This document shows, in pieces, positions 13,913-16,880 of a stretch of 16,880 bases of DNA. The DNA is from Bacteroidales bacterium. GTDB lineage: Bacteria > Bacteroidota > Bacteroidia > Bacteroidales > UBA3824. The translations under genes were made by a program, and so were the position numbers. Below the pieces are notes generated by a model. It saw only the letters and a list, made by a program, of their open reading frames with translations, was not told where the DNA came from and searched no databases. Location of the stretch: NCBI GenBank assembly GCA_017543645.1, contig JAFYFR010000070.1, forward strand, positions 1 to 16,880, in the 5' to 3' direction. Within the stretch, counting starts at the first letter, position 1, and each line of letters opens with the position of its first letter.

Positions 13913-15341
13913 AAGGGCGGTTGAAAGTCAGGTTCTGTTTGTAAAACGGTTTTGCCGATGTTCCGATAAAATCATTTTGAAACTTTGAGGCTGTTCTGGC
14001 GCGTTTGGCTATTGATGCCTTGCCGGTGATAAGCGAAATTGCCTGCGCAAACAGCGGGTCGTCTTCGCTGCCGAGAGGTGTGTCGTAATAGTCCTCAACT
14101 TGGAAGTCGGGAGTGAATCCGTTTTTGAAATTCATCTCGCCGTTGGCATTTTTGCAAAGCCCAACCACAAGGTAGAGAGCCCATTCGGAATAGCTGATAC
14201 CGTCGGGGTCGGTGCCTTTGTCGTCGATGTCGTTGAGCAGCAGGTTGGTGGTGTATTTTCCGTATGTTGGAGTGCCTATAATTACCACGTCCATGTAAGG
14301 TTTTAGACCAGAAATCAGCTCCTCGCTTGCCGATGCTGTCTGATACGAAGTAAGCACGTAGAGCTTGTTTAAGTTGAGATGAGCGTTTTCATGCGAAAAA
14401 TACGAGTTTAAGTCCTCGCCCTGCTTTTTCAAAGCTTGTGTGAGGCCGGCGTTGAGCTCTGTTTTTATAAAAAGGTTGCCTTCGTTGCCGGCAGGAACAA
14501 GCATCGACACCAATTTTTCGAGAGTGGAAACATATCCGCCGCCGTTGAACCTTAGGTCTAAAACAAGGTCGGTAATATGGTCGGCTTGGAATTTTTCGAT
14601 AGCCTCGGTGATGCCGTTTGTGCCTTCGTCGAAACTGTCGTAAAGGAAATAACCGATAGTGTGTCCGTTGATGTAATGTGTTGCAACTTGGAGCACAGGG
14701 TCGATATTCATGTTCTTTTTAGTTATTCGTGGCGATGTGTATTCGTCGCCGTAATACTCACGGTAGTTCCACATTCCGTTTGGCACAGATAGGGTAGAGT
14801 AGGAGAGCGTGTAGGAATCGAGGTTTAATAATGATTGGTAGTTATTCTTGTCGAGGGTCTGTCCGTTAACTTTTGTTATAACGTGTCCGCGTTTGATGCC
14901 GGCAGCCTCGGCGGGCGAATCTTTGTAGACATACTGCACGTAGGCAACAACTTTTTCTGGGTCTAAGCGGTCGGTCCCCAATACTAAATTGAGGCCGTCG
15001 GTAACATATTCGTTGTTAAAGTAGCTGTCGGTTTCGGTGTAGTTGTTCAGTATAGCGGAAAATCTGTCGTCGGTGTATTTGAATTTTTCAAACACATCGT
15101 TTGGAGTGTCGAATTTTGTGAGGTCGAGACGCGATGGAATGTTGTTGTTCCAATAGTAGTAGTAGTACATTGTTTCCCAAACAAATCGATGTATAGTGTA
15201 GTCTTTGTTGCGGGTGGTGGAGTTTGTATTGTGCCGTCCGTTGTTGTGGCGAGAATATTTGGTAACGGTGTCATCGTCTTCTTTGTTGCATCCGGCGATG
15301 CCGATTAGCATCAGCAGTAAAAATATAGTAACTCTTTTCAT
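13899..15341 (-). CDS. S41-family PDZ protease lipoprotein (C-terminal processing peptidase-like)
   Basis: 480 residues. The N-terminus is a lipoprotein signal with lipobox 'GIAGC' (Cys18) followed by acidic residues 'NKEDDD', which in Bacteroidetes often favours surface export. An N-terminal helical region (about 45-105) precedes a PDZ domain (about 105-170; 'DSPAEAAGIKRGHVITKVNG') and the S41 protease core with 'DLVLDLRFNGGGYVSTLE' (263-). The catalytic pair is intact: Ser337 in 'TASASEELI' and Lys362 in 'TYGKYT', 25 residues apart as in Prc/CtpA. It probably trims or degrades envelope proteins or imported peptides. Upstream of the start (15342-15461) no clear minus-strand promoter is visible. 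The gene overlaps the end of the LytTR gene by 14 nt, tail to tail. Confidence 0.93.
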   Translation of the reverse strand: MKRVTIFLLLMLIGIAGCNKEDDDTVTKYSRHNNGRHNTNSTTRNKDYTIHRFVWETMYYYYYWNNNIPSRLDLTKFDTPNDVFEKFKYTDDRFSAILNNYTETDSYFNNEYVTDGLNLVLGTDRLDPEKVVAYVQYVYKDSPAEAAGIKRGHVITKVNGQTLDKNNYQSLLNLDSYTLSYSTLSVPNGMWNYREYYGDEYTSPRITKKNMNIDPVLQVATHYINGHTIGYFLYDSFDEGTNGITEAIEKFQADHITDLVLDLRFNGGGYVSTLEKLVSMLVPAGNEGNLFIKTELNAGLTQALKKQGEDLNSYFSHENAHLNLNKLYVLTSYQTASASEELISGLKPYMDVVIIGTPTYGKYTTNLLLNDIDDKGTDPDGISYSEWALYLVVGLCKNANGEMNFKNGFTPDFQVEDYYDTPLGSEDDPLFAQAISLITGKASIAKRARTASKFQNDFIGTSAKPFYKQNLTFNRPFTRL

Positions 15342-15461
15342 TATAAAACCGAATTAAAATTAATATATGTTCACTTATACGACATTTTAGCCCATAATTT
15401 CCCCCAAAATGTCTTAAAAAAGTTAAATATATATAAAACAGAAGTTAAAAGGGCAACCTCA

Positions 15462-15493
15462 TTGTTTCAAAAGGAGTTTATTTTGTATATTTG
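15462..15493 (+). promoter_or_regulatory. Promoter of the LRR gene (and probably ispF)
   Basis: TTG (15462-15464), a 21-nt spacer and -7 TATATTTG (15486-15493). Transcription from about 15500 excludes the TTG at 15462 as a start codon and supports ATG 15525. Confidence 0.75.
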
Positions 15494-15524
15494 CATACTC
15501 AGAAAAACTAATTACGTACTAAAA

Positions 15525-16568
15525 ATGATTAAGAGACTTCTATTTATTGCGTTTGTGTTTACGGTTGCAGGCGCATACGCACAAAACGACGAATGGTTCG
15601 ATAAAAATGGCAATATTTTGCCTAAGTATTTAGACGACAATGGTTTGCTCTCAGACGAATACCTTGTCGATGCTTACGAATTTACCTCATTGGATGAGGC
15701 TCTCGCTAATCCGTTGAGGGTAATTAAGTTAAACCTCTCAGAACAGGATTTAGTCGAGTTCCCCTCCGAGATTGTACAATGCCACAATCTTCATATGCTC
15801 GATTTGGAATCCAACAAACTTACATCCATTTCGCCCGAAGTGGCTATGCTTAGCAATTTGCAATATCTTGTGCTCAACAACAATGAGTTAACCGAGATTC
15901 CCTTAGAAATTGCTTCGCTCAAAAACCTATTGATGCTCGACCTTTGTGCAAATCGTTTGAGCACTATTCCCAACGAAATTTGCGCTCTCGAAAATCTTAA
16001 AAACATTATCTTAGATGAAAACCAGATAGAATCGCTTCCTGATTCAATTGGCTCAATGGCAAAACTTTACAACCTTTCTGCCACTCACAATCGCATCAAA
16101 GAATTGCCCGCATCAATAGGGTCGCTCAAACTGCAAAGTCTCGACCTCTCCGACAATCTTATAACCACTCTGCCCGAAACATTCTGCAATTTGCAAACAA
16201 TGCAGATTTGCGACCTTCGCAACAATGCACTTGCCATCTTGCCCGCAAATATCTGCACTCTGAATCAATTGATGTTTCTCAATTTGAGCAACAATAATAT
16301 TACCACTCTTCCCGAAAACATTGGCAAAATGGCATTTATGAGGATGCTCGACCTTAGCAAAAACCAAATTTATGAGTTGCCGTCGTCGGTAGGTAAAATG
16401 TCTATGATTCAAGAACTTGATCTTTCGGACAATAATCTTAAAACCCTTCCCAAAACTATTGGCAAACTTACCTTTGTATCGAGCATTGTGCTCACTGGCA
16501 ACGACCTTTCGGCATCCGAAATTGAAAAAGCAAAAAAATTTCCAAATAATTCATCCATAACATTTTAA
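15525..16568 (+). CDS. Exported leucine-rich-repeat protein
   Basis: 347 residues from ATG 15525. The signal peptide is 'MIKRLLFIAFVFTVAGAYAQ'. A short N-terminal cap (about 21-65, acidic) is followed by about 12 repeats of mostly 23 residues with the pattern LxxLxLxxNxLxxLPxxIxxLxx, e.g. 'LHMLDLESNKLTSISPEV', 'LMFLNLSNNNITTLPENI' and 'IQELDLSDNNLKTLPKTI'. One repeat (about the sixth) is a residue short. Repeats of this 'LP' type (Shoc2/Ran-like and bacterial relatives) form curved binding surfaces; no catalytic or anchoring domain and no C-terminal sorting domain is present, so a periplasmic or secreted binding role is likely but the partner is unknown. ispF starts 3 nt after its stop, so they probably share a transcript despite no obvious functional link. 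Confidence 0.92.
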   Translation: MIKRLLFIAFVFTVAGAYAQNDEWFDKNGNILPKYLDDNGLLSDEYLVDAYEFTSLDEALANPLRVIKLNLSEQDLVEFPSEIVQCHNLHMLDLESNKLTSISPEVAMLSNLQYLVLNNNELTEIPLEIASLKNLLMLDLCANRLSTIPNEICALENLKNIILDENQIESLPDSIGSMAKLYNLSATHNRIKELPASIGSLKLQSLDLSDNLITTLPETFCNLQTMQICDLRNNALAILPANICTLNQLMFLNLSNNNITTLPENIGKMAFMRMLDLSKNQIYELPSSVGKMSMIQELDLSDNNLKTLPKTIGKLTFVSSIVLTGNDLSASEIEKAKKFPNNSSITF

Positions 16569-16571
16569 GCA

Positions 16572-16880
16572 ATGAAAATTCGTACAGGAATAGGATTCGA
16601 CGTACACCAGCTTGCCGACGGCATTCCGTTTTTTGTAGGCGGTATCAAAATAGAACACACCAAAGGCGCGGTAGGACATAGCGATGCCGACTGCCTTATC
16701 CACGCTATATGCGACGCTCTGCTCGGTGCTGCCAATATGCGCGACATTGGCTATCATTTTCCCGACACCGACCCGCAATACAAGGGCATAGATTCAAAAA
16801 TTCTTTTGCGCAAGACCTGCGAGATAATCCGCAACGCCGGATACTCCATATCCAATGTGGATAGCGTTATCTGCCTGCAA
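16572..16880 (+). CDS. ispF: IspF, 2-C-methyl-D-erythritol 2,4-cyclodiphosphate synthase, N-terminal part
   Basis: The first 103 residues; the gene runs off the right edge. Family motifs are clear: 'GIGFDVHQL' with zinc ligands Asp10 and His12, 'GHSDADCLIHAICDALLGA' with the third ligand His44, then 'DIGYHFPDTDPQYKGIDS'. The enzyme forms the cyclic diphosphate of the non-mevalonate isoprenoid pathway, with release of CMP. The intact enzyme is about 160 residues, so roughly a third is missing. ATG 16572 is the only start matching the family. It follows the LRR gene after 3 nt. Confidence 0.96.
   Translation, partial: MKIRTGIGFDVHQLADGIPFFVGGIKIEHTKGAVGHSDADCLIHAICDALLGAANMRDIGYHFPDTDPQYKGIDSKILLRKTCEIIRNAGYSISNVDSVICLQ

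Noticed and set aside
1..16880. CRISPR array, insertion sequence or integrase
   Set aside because: No regularly spaced direct repeats, transposase or recombinase motifs were seen on either strand.

Overview
The window reads as chromosomal DNA of a Bacteroidetes bacterium, most likely order Bacteroidales. The support is: many start regions carry the phylum-specific promoter (-33 TTG/TTTG, spacer of about 19-21, -7 TAnnTTTG); Shine-Dalgarno sequences are mostly absent; and the protein families are typical (14-blade sensor propeller with Y_Y_Y domain, LytTR regulator, S41 lipoprotein protease, Suf iron-sulfur proteins, a Bacteroidetes-type exported hypothetical). Both window ends cut through genes: an exported PQQ/BamB-like protein on the left (minus strand) and ispF on the right.

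Positions 1-3765: after the partial exported protein comes a stretch that looks accessory and AT-rich. It holds (i) a short promoter-led RNA with nested stems ending in a hairpin plus eight T's; (ii) a NYN/LabA-type RNase-fold gene starting 4 nt after the T tract and broken by a frameshift; (iii) a minus-strand pair encoding a PD-(D/E)XK-like protein and a DUF2442-HTH protein; and (iv) a plus-strand Panacea (SocA/DUF4065) antitoxin gene followed 2 nt later by an unrecognised small protein, the layout of a Panacea toxin-antitoxin pair. The stretch ends against the 3' side of two tandem minus-strand tRNA-like genes (3766-3980), both abnormal in the anticodon region. One has A instead of U at position 33; the other has insertions in the D and anticodon/variable regions, including a 53-nt hairpin.

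Positions 4083-7500: housekeeping sufC-sufD (Fe-S cluster assembly, no sufB beside them) are divergent from a two-gene operon. Its first gene encodes two SiaB-type GHKL kinase domains in tandem and its second a SiaC-type phosphoprotein with the threonine at position 68. A strong bidirectional terminator separates this operon from a convergent hsp20 gene.

Positions 8260-12252: a 1330-residue membrane sensor has a signal peptide, 14 propeller blades, Y_Y_Y, one TM helix, a coiled coil, GAF and a SpoIIE/PP2C phosphatase. It has the input half of a hybrid two-component sensor but a Ser/Thr phosphatase as output. With the adjacent SiaB-SiaB kinase and SiaC target it could form a complete kinase/phosphatase/phosphoprotein switch (SiaA-SiaB-SiaC logic), with no diguanylate cyclase in the window. 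This is the most interesting candidate system here.

Positions 12253-16880: an exported protein of unknown function (minus), an orphan LytTR response regulator (plus), an S41 PDZ protease lipoprotein (minus, overlapping the regulator's 3' end), an exported leucine-rich-repeat protein (plus), and ispF (plus, 3 nt downstream). No insertion sequence, CRISPR array or rRNA is visible.
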